A DNA stretch of 42,934 bases from Wandonia sp964447015 (GTDB lineage Bacteria; Bacteroidota; Bacteroidia; Flavobacteriales_D; Crocinitomicaceae). The notes beneath the pieces are model-generated. The model ran no database searches. It had not been told where the DNA came from and was given only the letters and a program-made list of their open reading frames with translations. This document shows positions 1 to 8,552 of this stretch, in pieces. The stretch covers positions 1-42,934 of the forward strand of contig CAYUQU010000023.1 of NCBI GenBank assembly GCA_964447015.1, written 5' to 3'. Every line of letters starts with the position of its first letter. Position 1 is the first letter of the stretch. Made by a program: the position numbers and the translations under genes.

Positions 1-73
1 AGACCACTATAAATGTTATTTGACTTGGAATATGTCCTTAGACATTGAGTGCTTTCATCTAATCAAACCACAA

Positions 74-105
74 AACAAAAAAGGAACCCCTTGTGAGAGT
101 TCCTT
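74..105 (-). terminator. Intrinsic terminator of rpmH
   Basis: A 7-bp stem (aaggaac at 81-87, gttcctt at 99-105) with an 11-nt loop. Read on the minus strand it is followed by a T-rich run (complement of 74-80). It lies about 20 bases past the rpmH stop, so rpmH probably ends transcription here and is not joined to a following rnpA gene. Confidence 0.7.
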
Positions 106-126
106 CATATATAAAGAATTCAATTT

Positions 127-285
127 CTATCTTTTGTGGAAACCTTCGTCTGAAACTGTAAGTTTCTTTCTTCCTTTACGACGACGCGCAGCCAATAGTT
201 TACGACCATTTTTGGTAGCCATTCTACTTCTGAAACCGTGCTTGTTTCTTCTCTTTCTTACTGATGGTTGAAATGTCCTTTTCAT
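127..285 (-). CDS. rpmH: 50S ribosomal protein L34
   Basis: Encodes a 52-residue, very basic protein, the usual size of bL34, a component of the large ribosomal subunit. The N-terminus MKRTFQPS, the following RKRRNKHGFRSRM and the later GRKLLAARRRKGRK segment are the family hallmarks. The start is the ATG at 283-285, and a Bacteroidota-type promoter lies just upstream. The C-terminus (LTVSDEGFHKR) is slightly longer than in proteobacterial L34, as is usual in Bacteroidota. It is transcribed away from the ABC exporter gene, and a terminator follows. In many bacteria rpmH is followed by rnpA and yidD. Here yidD is about 4 kb away on the other side, and the rnpA position cannot be seen. Identification is essentially certain. 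Confidence 0.97.
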   Translation of the reverse strand: MKRTFQPSVRKRRNKHGFRSRMATKNGRKLLAARRRKGRKKLTVSDEGFHKR

Positions 286-326
286 GACCTAATATTATTA
301 TCAATTCTTATTTCAAATTCGGACTG

Positions 327-355
327 CAAAGATAGTATAAATTTGAATACTGCAA
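327..355 (-). promoter_or_regulatory. Promoter of rpmH (Bacteroidota type)
   Basis: On the minus strand the sequence reads TTG, 18 bases, TATCTTTG. This fits the Bacteroidota consensus TTG-N17-23-TAnnTTTG with both boxes present. The -7 box is the complement of 327-334, about 42 bases before the rpmH ATG. Confidence 0.65.
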
Positions 356-405
356 TAACTTTATTAAAAAAAGTCGAAAAAAGTCTGCATATCCTTAATC
401 TGAAT

Positions 406-413
406 TACTTTTG
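406..413 (+). promoter_or_regulatory. -7 box upstream of the ABC exporter
   Basis: TACTTTTG matches TAnnTTTG exactly and ends 17 bases before the ATG at 431. No TTG is seen at the expected upstream distance, so only the -7 half is supported. Confidence 0.45.
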
Positions 414-430
414 TACAAAAGTACGGAAGG

Positions 431-2245
431 ATGTTGAGACCTAAGCGAGAAAAAAAGGAAAAAGTAAAGTTAACGAAAGATTCATACCAAAAAGCAAAAC
501 GAATATTTTCTTACATCAAACCGTATAGTGTAACTTTTGGAATTGGTTGGGTATTTTTGGTGCTCTCCAGTTCTGTCGGCCTACTCTTCCCCTACCTCAT
601 GGGGCAATTGCTCGGTGCGCCAGGAATGATGGGGCAAGAAGTTGAACCTTCGGATAGCTTGATCGATTTGTCAAACATCAACACCATAGCATTGGCACTG
701 TTCCTTCTCTTTGTCTTTCAAGCGATTTTTTCTTATTTCAGAATTGTACTTTTTACGCGTGTAACAGAAAATACCTTGCGCGATTTGCGCCAAACAGCTT
801 TCGAACGACTCGTACACATGCCCATGGATTTCTTTAACCGCAATAAAGTGGGAGAATTGACGAGCAGAATCACAGGCGACTTAAATTTGATTCAGGAAAC
901 ACTGCGCACAACGATTGCCGAATTTTTCAGACAAGTTGTTATTGTGTTGGGAGTCGTTATCTGGCTCTTTTTCCTGTCGTGGGAGCTTGCATTCATAATG
1001 TTGGGAACTGTTCCCGTCATGGCAATTGTAGCAGTCATCTTTGGTCGCTTTATTAAACGCTTATCAAAAGAAGCACAAGACGCATCAGCCTCTTCAAATG
1101 CAGTGTTAGAAGAGAGTTTAATGGGAATTTCAAACGTAAAATCATTTACAAACGAAGCCTTGGAATTACTGCGTTTTAAAAAGGCTATTGAAGAAATTAA
1201 ACAACTCAATATCCGAAGTGGAAACTGGAGAGGTGTGTTTGTATCATTCATTTTCCTCTGCCTTTTTGGGGCAATTATCTTCATTATCTGGAAAGGTGTA
1301 CATATGGTACAGGTAGAAGGTGCGATGACCATGCAACAATTCTTCTCGTTTATTATGTTTACTGTGATGCTGGGTGCTTCAATCGGGTCGCTTCCTGATT
1401 TGTTTGCATCCATTCAGAAAGCTATCGGGTCGACGGAACATTTAATGGATATCATTTCGGAACCTTCAGAGAAAGAATTGCTCAACGGTAAATCGGAGAA
1501 TGCGATTAAAGGTCAAATTGCGTTTAAAAATGTGCATTTCTCCTACCCTCAACGATCTGACATCGGTGTATTGAAAGGATTCAGCTTTGAAGCCAATCCG
1601 GGTGAAACGGTGGCGCTTGTAGGGTCAAGTGGCGCTGGAAAATCGACCGTCTCTGCGCTTTTACTCAACTATTACACCGCGCAAGAAGGTGAAATTCTGT
1701 TTGATGATGCAAGTATTGATTCCATTGATGTAAAAAACTTGCGAAAACAAATCGCCATCGTTCCACAGGAAGTGATTTTGTTTTCGGGTACAATTGAAGA
1801 AAATATAGCTTACGGAAAACCTGGTGCTACACATGAAGAAATTCGCGAAGCTGCTCGAAAAGCAAACGCACTCGACTTCATCGAAAGTTTTCCAGACCAA
1901 TTCAACACACAAGTGGGCGACCGAGGAATTCAACTCTCTGGTGGACAGAAACAGCGAATTGCTATTGCACGTGCGGTGCTGAAAGACCCTGTAATCTTAA
2001 TTCTAGACGAAGCAACAAGCGCACTGGACTCAGAGTCTGAAAAATTAGTTCAGGAAGCCTTAGACAACCTCATGATAGGTCGTACTTCTGTGGTAATTGC
2101 TCACCGCCTCTCGACTATCCGCAAAGCAGACAAAATTGTGGTCATTGATCAAGGGAAAGTGGTTGAAGAAGGAAAACACGAAGAATTGATGCGTGTAGAC
2201 AGTGGAATTTACGCTAATTTAATGACTTTGCAGAACGGGAATTAA
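431..2245 (+). CDS. ABC transporter, MsbA-like fused exporter
   Basis: A 604-residue half-transporter with an N-terminal six-helix exporter domain (about 25-330) and a C-terminal ATPase (about 360-600). It would work as a homodimer in the inner membrane, exporting a lipid, peptide or drug by ATP hydrolysis. All ATPase motifs are intact: Walker A GSSGAGKST (398-406), signature LSGGQ (502-506), Walker B ending in D526-E527, and switch His558 in AHRLS. The length and order match MsbA/MDR-type exporters. The substrate cannot be read from the sequence; lipid A-core flipping is only one option. The ATG at 431 directly abuts a GGAAGG run, too close for a normal ribosome site. It stands alone, divergent from rpmH. 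Confidence 0.9.
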   Translation: MLRPKREKKEKVKLTKDSYQKAKRIFSYIKPYSVTFGIGWVFLVLSSSVGLLFPYLMGQLLGAPGMMGQEVEPSDSLIDLSNINTIALALFLLFVFQAIFSYFRIVLFTRVTENTLRDLRQTAFERLVHMPMDFFNRNKVGELTSRITGDLNLIQETLRTTIAEFFRQVVIVLGVVIWLFFLSWELAFIMLGTVPVMAIVAVIFGRFIKRLSKEAQDASASSNAVLEESLMGISNVKSFTNEALELLRFKKAIEEIKQLNIRSGNWRGVFVSFIFLCLFGAIIFIIWKGVHMVQVEGAMTMQQFFSFIMFTVMLGASIGSLPDLFASIQKAIGSTEHLMDIISEPSEKELLNGKSENAIKGQIAFKNVHFSYPQRSDIGVLKGFSFEANPGETVALVGSSGAGKSTVSALLLNYYTAQEGEILFDDASIDSIDVKNLRKQIAIVPQEVILFSGTIEENIAYGKPGATHEEIREAARKANALDFIESFPDQFNTQVGDRGIQLSGGQKQRIAIARAVLKDPVILILDEATSALDSESEKLVQEALDNLMIGRTSVVIAHRLSTIRKADKIVVIDQGKVVEEGKHEELMRVDSGIYANLMTLQNGN

Positions 2246-2263
2246 GTTTAGGCTATTTTTCAG

Positions 2264-2271
2264 TAAATTTG
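2264..2271 (+). promoter_or_regulatory. -7 box upstream of the GNAT gene
   Basis: TAAATTTG matches TAnnTTTG and ends 30 bases before the ATG at 2302. No clear TTG lies upstream at the right spacing. Confidence 0.4.
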
Positions 2272-2301
2272 TGTAGAATACATTCTTAGCATAAAAAAAC
2301 T

Positions 2302-2631
2302 ATGGAACATATTAAACAAGAAGACAACGGCTTAAAAGGCAGGTTTGTAATCCATGATAACGACGTGTTTGCTGGTGAAATGACCTATACTTGGGCAGGA
2401 AAAGAAAAACTCATTATTGACCATACAGGCGTGGAGGATGCTTTTGGCGGCAAAGGAATGGGAAAGAAAATGGTTTTAAGTGCAGTAGAATTTGCCCGTA
2501 AGAACAACATCAAAATACTTCCGCTTTGCCCTTTCGCAAAACGTGTTTTCGAAAAAGAAGTTGAGATTCGCGACGTGCTTTTTTTAGAAGTCATGAGTAA
2601 ATTTCAGTTACCAAAGCATTTTTTATCTTGA
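2302..2631 (+). CDS. Small GNAT-like N-acetyltransferase (COG2388 type)
   Basis: A 109-residue protein of the short, stand-alone GNAT group (YidJ/COG2388, 'GCN5-related N-acetyltransferase-like'). The acetyl-CoA loop is GGKGMGK (49-55), and the late LCPFAKRVF (75-83) corresponds to the conserved cysteine segment of this subgroup. It would transfer an acetyl group from acetyl-CoA, but the acceptor is unknown. The protein is about two thirds the length of a full GNAT domain, which is normal for this family. It follows the ABC exporter on the same strand after 56 bases and has its own -7 box, so it is probably transcribed independently. Confidence 0.8.
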   Translation: MEHIKQEDNGLKGRFVIHDNDVFAGEMTYTWAGKEKLIIDHTGVEDAFGGKGMGKKMVLSAVEFARKNNIKILPLCPFAKRVFEKEVEIRDVLFLEVMSKFQLPKHFLS

Positions 2632-2685
2632 AGATGAGCAAATTGCTTTAAAAATTATATATTTATCTGAATCAAAAATACTACT

Positions 2686-3006
2686 ATGGCTCAAATAAAA
2701 AATATCGATGGACTTTCAGTTGATGAGATTAACATGGAACTAGACAATGGAGCAAAGTTTGTCGTGTTCCAATATTGTTTTTCAATAGTCTTAATGACTT
2801 TTAAACAAGGAACAAGTATCTATTTTGTTAGAGCAGGTGAATCAACTGCTAAATATAGCTTTGGCCCTAGCATCGTTACGTTCATTTTTGGTTGGTGGGG
2901 AATTCCTTGGGGACCGATTTACAGTGTTGGAGCATTGTATTCAAATATGACTGGCGGAAAAGACATCACTGCAGAAGTGTTGGAATCTATGAATTCTGCT
3001 GATTAG
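2686..3006 (+). CDS. Conserved hypothetical protein with WGIPWGPIY motif
   Basis: A 106-residue protein. The N-terminal part (DGLSVDEINMELDNGAKFV) looks soluble. A hydrophobic stretch follows near residues 28-40, and a second, aromatic-rich one (about 63-80) contains GWWGIPWGPIYSVG. The arrangement resembles a small family of uncharacterised bacterial proteins of about the same length that share the WGIPWGPIY block. I recognise the pattern but know of no function. It lies in a run of independent small plus-strand genes; the 89-base spacer downstream argues against tight coupling to DUF4256. Confidence 0.6.
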   Translation: MAQIKNIDGLSVDEINMELDNGAKFVVFQYCFSIVLMTFKQGTSIYFVRAGESTAKYSFGPSIVTFIFGWWGIPWGPIYSVGALYSNMTGGKDITAEVLESMNSAD

Positions 3007-3095
3007 TCAGTTGGATTTGTACAATATCCGAGGTATTCATTTTTTAGTCTTTTGGCATTAAATCATTTCACAATTCAATAAAAACTTCAAAAACC

Positions 3096-3656
3096 ATGAG
3101 CAAAAGGACATTATCTCCAGAGAAAAAAGAAGAGCTTCTCAAAATATTAAAGGCGCGTTTTGAAAAAAACATTCAACGCCACAAAGGCATTGAATGGACT
3201 AAAGTGCAAGAAAAACTTGAAGCCAACCCAGAAAAACTGTGGTCATTAGATGAAATGGAAAGCACCGAAGGCGAACCTGATGTAGTTGGTTACGACGAAA
3301 AAACAGGTGAGTACATTTTTTTCGATTGCTCTGCAGAAAGCCCAAAAGGTCGCAGAAGTGTGTGCTATGACCACGAAGCACTTGAATCGCGAAAAGCTCA
3401 TAAACCAAAGAATAGTGCGATAGGCATGGCAACCGAAATGGGTATTGAGATTTTAAATGAAGAACAATACCGCGCATTGCAAGAGTTAGGGGATTTTGAT
3501 GCAAAGACATCAAGTTGGTTAAGCACTCCACCCGAAATTCGCAAACTAGGCGGTGCTATCTTTGGCGATTGGCGCTTTGGACAAGTTTTTATTTACCACA
3601 ATGGAGCTGAATCTTATTATGGTGCGAGAGGGTTTCGTGGAGTGTTGAGGGTTTGA
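3096..3656 (+). CDS. DUF4256 domain-containing protein
   Basis: A 186-residue protein matching the DUF4256 family over its full length. The N-terminal helix KKEELLKILKARFEKN is followed by the segment SLDEMESTEGEPDVVGYDE, then FFDCSAESPKGRRSVCYD, and finally GGAIFGDWRFGQVFIYHNGA. These blocks are typical of family members, which are cytosolic and of unknown function. No signal peptide or membrane segment is seen. The ATG at 3096 gives the normal family length. The neighbours do not suggest a pathway. Confidence 0.85.
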   Translation: MSKRTLSPEKKEELLKILKARFEKNIQRHKGIEWTKVQEKLEANPEKLWSLDEMESTEGEPDVVGYDEKTGEYIFFDCSAESPKGRRSVCYDHEALESRKAHKPKNSAIGMATEMGIEILNEEQYRALQELGDFDAKTSSWLSTPPEIRKLGGAIFGDWRFGQVFIYHNGAESYYGARGFRGVLRV

Positions 3657-3679
3657 TTTCATTTTCGAATCTTTTATCT

Positions 3680-3687
3680 TATTTTTG
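3680..3687 (+). promoter_or_regulatory. -7 box upstream of the 164-residue membrane protein
   Basis: TATTTTTG matches TAnnTTTG and ends 20 bases before the ATG at 3708. A TTTG at 3652-3655 lies 24 bases upstream, just outside the usual spacing. Confidence 0.4.
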
Positions 3688-3707
3688 AAAGAGCTAAAAA
3701 ACCAACT

Positions 3708-4202
3708 ATGAACTCAATTACACTAAAAATCTGTAAAAAGTTTGCACTTCATCTCCCTTTCGGGATTGTAGCAGGAGTGTTAATCATTCTTATTATTTGG
3801 GGTATAGATCCATTTTACTGGCAAATGGGAGTGCTTTTAGGTTTCGCGATTAGCCTATTCGTAATCATGCTCAATATCAATGAATATAATTCAATCGAAC
3901 ACATTGCATTGAAGGATTATTTAGAATCAAAACACCGTATTAAGTTTCCTGATAATGAGGTAATTTGGAATAACTTTTCTGAGTTGATTGAAAAGCAGTT
4001 TATAAAACATGATATCATTACAGATAACCCTAACGAAATAATCGTATTGGTTTCAAATAGTATAATTAAAATGAAACGCCTTAACGAAGAAATCGAGTTG
4101 TCTATTGGTCGCAAAGCATTACGTTTTTTACCAGATAAAGGGCAAAACTACCTTATGTTTCAACGAATAATTCGTGCCTTGGACCTAAAAGTGAATCCGT
4201 AA
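3708..4202 (+). CDS. Hypothetical membrane-anchored protein
   Basis: A 164-residue protein with two closely spaced hydrophobic segments (about 15-32 and 38-54) forming an N-terminal hairpin anchor. A charged cytosolic domain of about 110 residues follows. The soluble part (FPDNEVIWNNFSELIEKQF, then KRLNEEIELSIGRKALRF) shows no motif I recognise. The stop lies 13 bases from the end of the convergent yidD gene. No family could be assigned. Confidence 0.55.
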   Translation: MNSITLKICKKFALHLPFGIVAGVLIILIIWGIDPFYWQMGVLLGFAISLFVIMLNINEYNSIEHIALKDYLESKHRIKFPDNEVIWNNFSELIEKQFIKHDIITDNPNEIIVLVSNSIIKMKRLNEEIELSIGRKALRFLPDKGQNYLMFQRIIRALDLKVNP

Positions 4203-4215
4203 CGTCACACACTCT

Positions 4216-4503
4216 TCATTCTCCGCTCTCATTCTCATTCTCACTCTGTTTCTCCCTTCCGCATCCACAATCCTTCGGCACAGGATCATACCCCGACCCT
4301 CCCCAAGGATTGCAACTCAAGATTCGCTTTGTACCCAAGTAGACACCTTTGATTACACCGCAGGTCTTTATGGCTTCAATGGCGTAAGCAGAGCAAGTGG
4401 GTTCGTAGCGGCAACTGTTGGGCAGAATGGGACTGATAATCCATTGATAAAGCTTAATCAATAAAATGAAAGGGAAAGCTATTATTTTTCGGACGAGTTT
4501 CAT
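4216..4503 (-). CDS. yidD: Membrane protein insertion efficiency factor YidD
   Basis: A 95-residue protein. The amphipathic N-terminal segment (IIAFPFILLIKLYQWIISPIL) is followed by the family signature with Cys31, Cys37 and Cys64 (NSCRYEPTCSAYA, then SCNPWGGSGYDPVP at 63-76). YidD sits on the inner face of the cytoplasmic membrane and aids membrane-protein insertion with YidC. The C-terminal tail is low-complexity (SENENESGE) because of a short ctcatt-type repeat in the DNA. The ATG overlaps the stop of the upstream methyltransferase gene by one base (TAATG), suggesting translational coupling. The usual rpmH-rnpA-yidD-yidC order is not present here. Confidence 0.95.
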   Translation of the reverse strand: MKLVRKIIAFPFILLIKLYQWIISPILPNSCRYEPTCSAYAIEAIKTCGVIKGVYLGTKRILSCNPWGGSGYDPVPKDCGCGREKQSENENESGE

Positions 4504-5357
4504 TAACCTTCTAAAAAATCGAAATCTTTTACTGCTTCAAATCGTGCGTAGCATTCTTCGAGCGAAAAGTGAGTCAACACAGATTCGACTGACACTTCGG
4601 GAAGGGCATCTGTTGCCAATCCGTCGCGGACAAAGATGAAGTTGAAACCTAACTCATTTGCGCCAACTAAACGATATCCTTTTCGCTTTGCCAGATTCAC
4701 CATTGCCACAGGCGAAGCTCCGTGATAGATGGGATGTTTGCCAGGAAAAACATAATTCTTGTCGTAAGGTACTACGATGTTGCGCAGACCGAATTCTACA
4801 TGAGTTTCTATTACGACAACTTGTGGCTGCACTTGCTCCAAAGCATCCCAAATCCAGTAATCGTTTCCGTCAATGTCTATGGATAAGAGACCGATTTCAC
4901 CTTCAAGTCCTGCGTCTTTTACTAATTGGTTGATGTTTTCTCGTTGTACTCGTGCGCATGTAAACACAGGCTTCGATCCCCATTGGTGTGGATATTTTCC
5001 GTAAAAATGTTTTCCTCTTGCAATGGCTGTGGGATTGCCATCTAAAAAGAGTCCGTGCCAACCGAAGTTCAACGCTAAGTTTGCGCAATTGCTGTTGATT
5101 CCGTCGTCAGAACCGACTTCAATAAACGTTTTCTTAGTCATGCCAATTGCGGCAAAAATATAGAGCAACAATCCGTCTTCTTCAAATTGTGAAAAAGCGC
5201 GAAAACCTGTTTGATTTAAGGGCACATATTCTCCTTTAGCTATCGCCGAGCGATGATTCAAGTACAATTGGCGTTGCGCGACTTGCGTTGCTGCATTGAA
5301 TCTGTTTCTCACTTTGAGAATATAGAAATGCTTTTTGAGCCAGCTTTTAAATCCCAT
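4503..5357 (-). CDS. FkbM-like SAM-dependent methyltransferase
   Basis: A 284-residue protein with a Rossmann-type methyltransferase core. The glycine loop FIEVGSDDGINSNC (78-91) binds S-adenosylmethionine, HGLFLDGNP (101-109) supplies the second-strand acidic residue, and LSIDIDGNDYW (158-168) is the motif IV equivalent typical of FkbM-like enzymes. Such enzymes usually methylate sugars or cell-surface glycans; the substrate is not evident here. A TTG codon at 5372 would add five residues and overlap proC, but the ATG at 5357, one base after the proC stop, is the better start. It is sandwiched tightly between proC and yidD, so the three are probably one transcript, though no shared role is obvious. 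Confidence 0.75.
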   Translation of the reverse strand: MGFKSWLKKHFYILKVRNRFNAATQVAQRQLYLNHRSAIAKGEYVPLNQTGFRAFSQFEEDGLLLYIFAAIGMTKKTFIEVGSDDGINSNCANLALNFGWHGLFLDGNPTAIARGKHFYGKYPHQWGSKPVFTCARVQRENINQLVKDAGLEGEIGLLSIDIDGNDYWIWDALEQVQPQVVVIETHVEFGLRNIVVPYDKNYVFPGKHPIYHGASPVAMVNLAKRKGYRLVGANELGFNFIFVRDGLATDALPEVSVESVLTHFSLEECYARFEAVKDFDFLEG

Positions 5358-5358
5358 A

Positions 5359-6156
5359 TTATTTGCGTTCAATGTTCTTATACGATGCTACAATTCCTTT
5401 AATTAAGCTGCTGCTGAAACCGGAATGTTCCATTTCATTTAACCCCTCAATAGTACAACCTTTTGGTGTAGTGACCAAATCTATGGCTGCTTCGGGGTGG
5501 TAATTGCTTTCCATAATCAACTTCGCTGCACCATAAACGGTGTGGTTGACAATTTTATTGGCTGTTTGGCTGTCAAATCCTATTTGCACACCGCCTTGCA
5601 CCATTGCGCGCATGAAACGAAGCACAAATGCAATTCCGCAAGCGCCCAAAATTGTGGCTGCCTCCATTAGATTCTCGGCGATATGTACATTTTCCCCCAA
5701 CACACCAAATATACGGTCAACCGTTTGTGCATCTTCGCTGTTCAATTCATCCAAGGTCAAACAAGTTAAAGATGCTTGCACCTCCGCGCTGATATTCGGC
5801 ATTGCACGGGCAACTTTAGCCTTGCCTCCCGAAAAGCGTTTCAGCTCTTCGATTGTAATTCCTGTCGCAACGGAAACGACTACGTGGTTTTCTGTCAACA
5901 CGTCTGCCAATTCTTCCAATACACTTTGCACGTTGTAGGGCTTCACTGCCAGAATTAATATTCCTGCAGATGCTGCAATCATACGGTTGTCTGAAGTTAC
6001 GTGCACACCTTTGGCACGAAATTCTTCTAAAGTCTGTACATTTCTTCGCGAAGCATACAAATTCTCTGCTGGTACAAGCGCATTATCAATTAATCCATTG
6101 ATTAATGCTTTACCTAAATTCCCTGCGCCTATTACAGCGATTTTTTGATTGATCAT
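5359..6156 (-). CDS. proC: Pyrroline-5-carboxylate reductase
   Basis: A 265-residue enzyme for the last step of proline synthesis, reducing pyrroline-5-carboxylate with NAD(P)H. The dinucleotide loop IAVIGAGNLGKAL includes the GxGxxG glycines 10, 12 and 15. The central VVSVATGITIEELKRF and ARAMPNISA segments, and the C-terminal VTTPKGCTIEGLNEME, are standard ProC blocks; many homologues have PGG where this has PKG. The ATG at 6156 gives the usual length; an in-frame TTG at 6180 would add an unlikely extension. The purL terminator lies immediately upstream, so proC should have its own promoter, although no good -7 box was found. Confidence 0.95.
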   Translation of the reverse strand: MINQKIAVIGAGNLGKALINGLIDNALVPAENLYASRRNVQTLEEFRAKGVHVTSDNRMIAASAGILILAVKPYNVQSVLEELADVLTENHVVVSVATGITIEELKRFSGGKAKVARAMPNISAEVQASLTCLTLDELNSEDAQTVDRIFGVLGENVHIAENLMEAATILGACGIAFVLRFMRAMVQGGVQIGFDSQTANKIVNHTVYGAAKLIMESNYHPEAAIDLVTTPKGCTIEGLNEMEHSGFSSSLIKGIVASYKNIERK

Positions 6157-6170
6157 GTTGATTCTTTCCC

Positions 6171-6207
6171 TAAAAAACAAAAGCCATCTGCGTGTGCAAA
6201 TGGCTTT
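6171..6207 (-). terminator. Intrinsic terminator of purL
   Basis: The arms aaagccat (6180-6187) and atggcttt (6200-6207) form an 8-bp stem with a 12-nt loop. On the minus strand it is followed by TGTTTTTT. It lies just past the purL stop and just before proC. Confidence 0.75.
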
Positions 6208-6224
6208 CGTTCGTTTTATTCTTT

Positions 6225-8465
6225 TTACGACTCTAACTGTAAGCCAAGCGCGTTATCATATATATCTTTAATTTCGTGAATAAACCCGAAATGCTCGTCA
6301 TCCACCATCATTTTTCCTTTAGTCACGTGACCAAGGAGCGTGAAGGGGACTTTGCTACTCATCATGTACTCGATAAATTCGCTCTCTTGATCTTCTGAAA
6401 CGGAAACAACCACACGTGATTGCGCTTCACCGAACAAGAATGCATCTTCGCGTACTTCTGCGTCTGTAACGATATCGAATCCAAGACCACGCGGCAATGA
6501 CATCTCTACAAGTGTGATGAACAATCCACCGTCAGCGCAATCATGTACTGCGTTCACTAAATCTCCTGCAATAAGTCCTTTCACTGATTCATGAAGTGTA
6601 AACTCTTTCTCCAAATCAAAGTGAGGAGCTGGAGAAGCTTCAATTTTGTGGAAAGAAGCCAAGTACTCAGAAGATGCGATGTCATTCACACATTCTCCCA
6701 AAATAAAGATCAAATCACCTTTAGTTTTGAAGTCCAAAGTCATCACTTTGGTTTTGTCTTCCACAATACCAATCATTCCGATAGTTGGAGTTGGGAACAC
6801 AGGAACTTCTTTACCTGCAATCACTGATTGGTTGTAGAATGAAACGTTTCCACCCGTTACAGGCGTTTTGAATTTCAGACATGCTTTTGACATTCCTTTT
6901 ATCGCTCCAACAAATTGCCAAAACGATTCAGGGTTGTAAGGATTTCCAAAGTTCAAACAGTTTGTAATTGCACTTGGAATTCCTCCTGAACACACAATGT
7001 TACGCGCTGCCTCAGATACCGCAATCATTGTCCCTACTTCAGGGTCAGCGTTTACGTAACGTGAGTTACAGTCAACTGTCATCGCAAGTGCTTTGTCAGT
7101 TCCTTTGATGTTTACCACTCCCGCATCCGAAGGACGGTTTGTAGTCATCGTTTTCGTTCCTACCATCGAGTCATATTGCTCATACACCCAACGCTTAGAA
7201 GCGATGTTTGGATTCTTCAACAAGTGGATAGCCACTTCTTTCAAATCTTCTGGTTCTGGAACATTGTCAATGTTAAATTTCTTGTATTCTTGATAATAAG
7301 CAGGCTCTTTATACTCGCGTTGGTAAACTGGCGCTCCACCACCAAGCACAAGTGACTCAGCAGGTACATCTCCAACTACTTCACCATGCATAAAGTAACG
7401 TACACGATCCGAATCAGTAACCACACCGATTTCTTCTGCGTGTAAGTCCCACTTATCGAAAATATCTTTTACGATTTGTTCTTTTCCTTTTTGCACAACC
7501 ACCAACATGCGTTCTTGAGACTCTGAAAGCAAAATCTCGAACGGCAACATATTCTCTTGGCGAGTTGGTACACGGTCAAGGTGAATGTCCATTCCTACAC
7601 CACCACCTGCGCTCATTTCGCAAGTAGAACATGTAATTCCGGCTGCACCCATATCCTGCATTCCAACAACTGCATCAGTTTTAGAAAGTTCCATTGTCGC
7701 TTCAAGCAACAATTTCTCTTGGAAGGGGTCACCAACCTGAACTGATGGAAGGTCGTCTGCTGAATCTTCCGTAATATCTTTTGAAGCAAATGCCGCACCT
7801 GCAATACCGTCTTTTCCTGTTGCAGAACCAACGATATAAACTGGATTACCTGGACCTTTTGCTTTTGCTGAAATCATTTTTCCTGCTTCTACAATTCCTG
7901 CAGAGAATGCATTAACCAATGGATTTTGGTTGTATGATTTATCGAAGAATACTTCTCCACCTACAATCGGAATACCGAATGCATTACCATAATCACCAAT
8001 CCCTTTCACGACACCTTTTACCAACCATTTTGTACGGTCTTCATTGATGTCACCAAAGCGAAGCGAGTTCAACTGTGCAATTGGACGCGCACCCATCGTA
8101 AAGATGTCGCGGTTAATTCCACCAACTCCTGTAGCTGCACCTTGATAAGGTTCGATAGCCGAAGGGTGATTGTGCGACTCGATTTTGAATGCACAACCCA
8201 ATCCATCACCAATATCTACAAGTCCTGCATTCTCCTCTCCTGCTTTCACAAGAAGGTGCGGGCCGTCTTTTGGCAATTGCTTTAACCAGTGAATTGAATT
8301 CTTGTACGAACAGTGCTCCGACCACATCACCGAGTATACACTCGTTTCTGTGAAATTCGGTGTACGCCCGAGAATCTCTTTAATCATTTCAAATTCTTCA
8401 GGTCTCAACCCAAGTTCTACTGCTTGTTCAACAGTCGCTAATGCTTGATTTGTTGTGCTTTCCAT
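6225..8465 (-). CDS. purL: Phosphoribosylformylglycinamidine synthase subunit PurL
   Basis: A 746-residue enzyme of the 'small' PurL type, which works with separate PurQ and PurS subunits to convert FGAR to FGAM in purine synthesis. Recognisable blocks run in order: SHNHPSAIEPYQGAATGVGG with GARP following, the metal/ATP region QDMGAAGITCSTCEMSAGGG, TGGNVSFYN in the second half, and a late DCADGGL. The length agrees with the Bacillus-type stand-alone subunit rather than the 1300-residue proteobacterial fusion. It has an upstream TACTTTTG box and a strong downstream terminator, so it is monocistronic. Confidence 0.96.
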   Translation of the reverse strand: MESTTNQALATVEQAVELGLRPEEFEMIKEILGRTPNFTETSVYSVMWSEHCSYKNSIHWLKQLPKDGPHLLVKAGEENAGLVDIGDGLGCAFKIESHNHPSAIEPYQGAATGVGGINRDIFTMGARPIAQLNSLRFGDINEDRTKWLVKGVVKGIGDYGNAFGIPIVGGEVFFDKSYNQNPLVNAFSAGIVEAGKMISAKAKGPGNPVYIVGSATGKDGIAGAAFASKDITEDSADDLPSVQVGDPFQEKLLLEATMELSKTDAVVGMQDMGAAGITCSTCEMSAGGGVGMDIHLDRVPTRQENMLPFEILLSESQERMLVVVQKGKEQIVKDIFDKWDLHAEEIGVVTDSDRVRYFMHGEVVGDVPAESLVLGGGAPVYQREYKEPAYYQEYKKFNIDNVPEPEDLKEVAIHLLKNPNIASKRWVYEQYDSMVGTKTMTTNRPSDAGVVNIKGTDKALAMTVDCNSRYVNADPEVGTMIAVSEAARNIVCSGGIPSAITNCLNFGNPYNPESFWQFVGAIKGMSKACLKFKTPVTGGNVSFYNQSVIAGKEVPVFPTPTIGMIGIVEDKTKVMTLDFKTKGDLIFILGECVNDIASSEYLASFHKIEASPAPHFDLEKEFTLHESVKGLIAGDLVNAVHDCADGGLFITLVEMSLPRGLGFDIVTDAEVREDAFLFGEAQSRVVVSVSEDQESEFIEYMMSSKVPFTLLGHVTKGKMMVDDEHFGFIHEIKDIYDNALGLQLES

Positions 8466-8484
8466 AATATGATTTAATGCGTTG

Positions 8485-8492
8485 CAAAAGTA
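8485..8492 (-). promoter_or_regulatory. -7 box of purL
   Basis: On the minus strand the box reads TACTTTTG, matching TAnnTTTG, and lies 19 bases before the ATG. No TTG is seen at the normal upstream distance. Confidence 0.5.
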
Positions 8493-8552
8493 GTAATAAT
8501 TCTTTTAAAACACTTTGAGAAAATGGGGGATTTACGGTGAGGGAGGGATTTT

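Noticed and set aside
20..271. 83-codon plus-strand open frame at the left end
   Set aside because: It is the antisense shadow of rpmH and its terminator; the minus strand encodes a perfect L34.
5357..5372. TTG start of the methyltransferase overlapping proC
   Set aside because: The ATG one base after the proC stop gives a cleaner arrangement and the extra residues are unlike the family.
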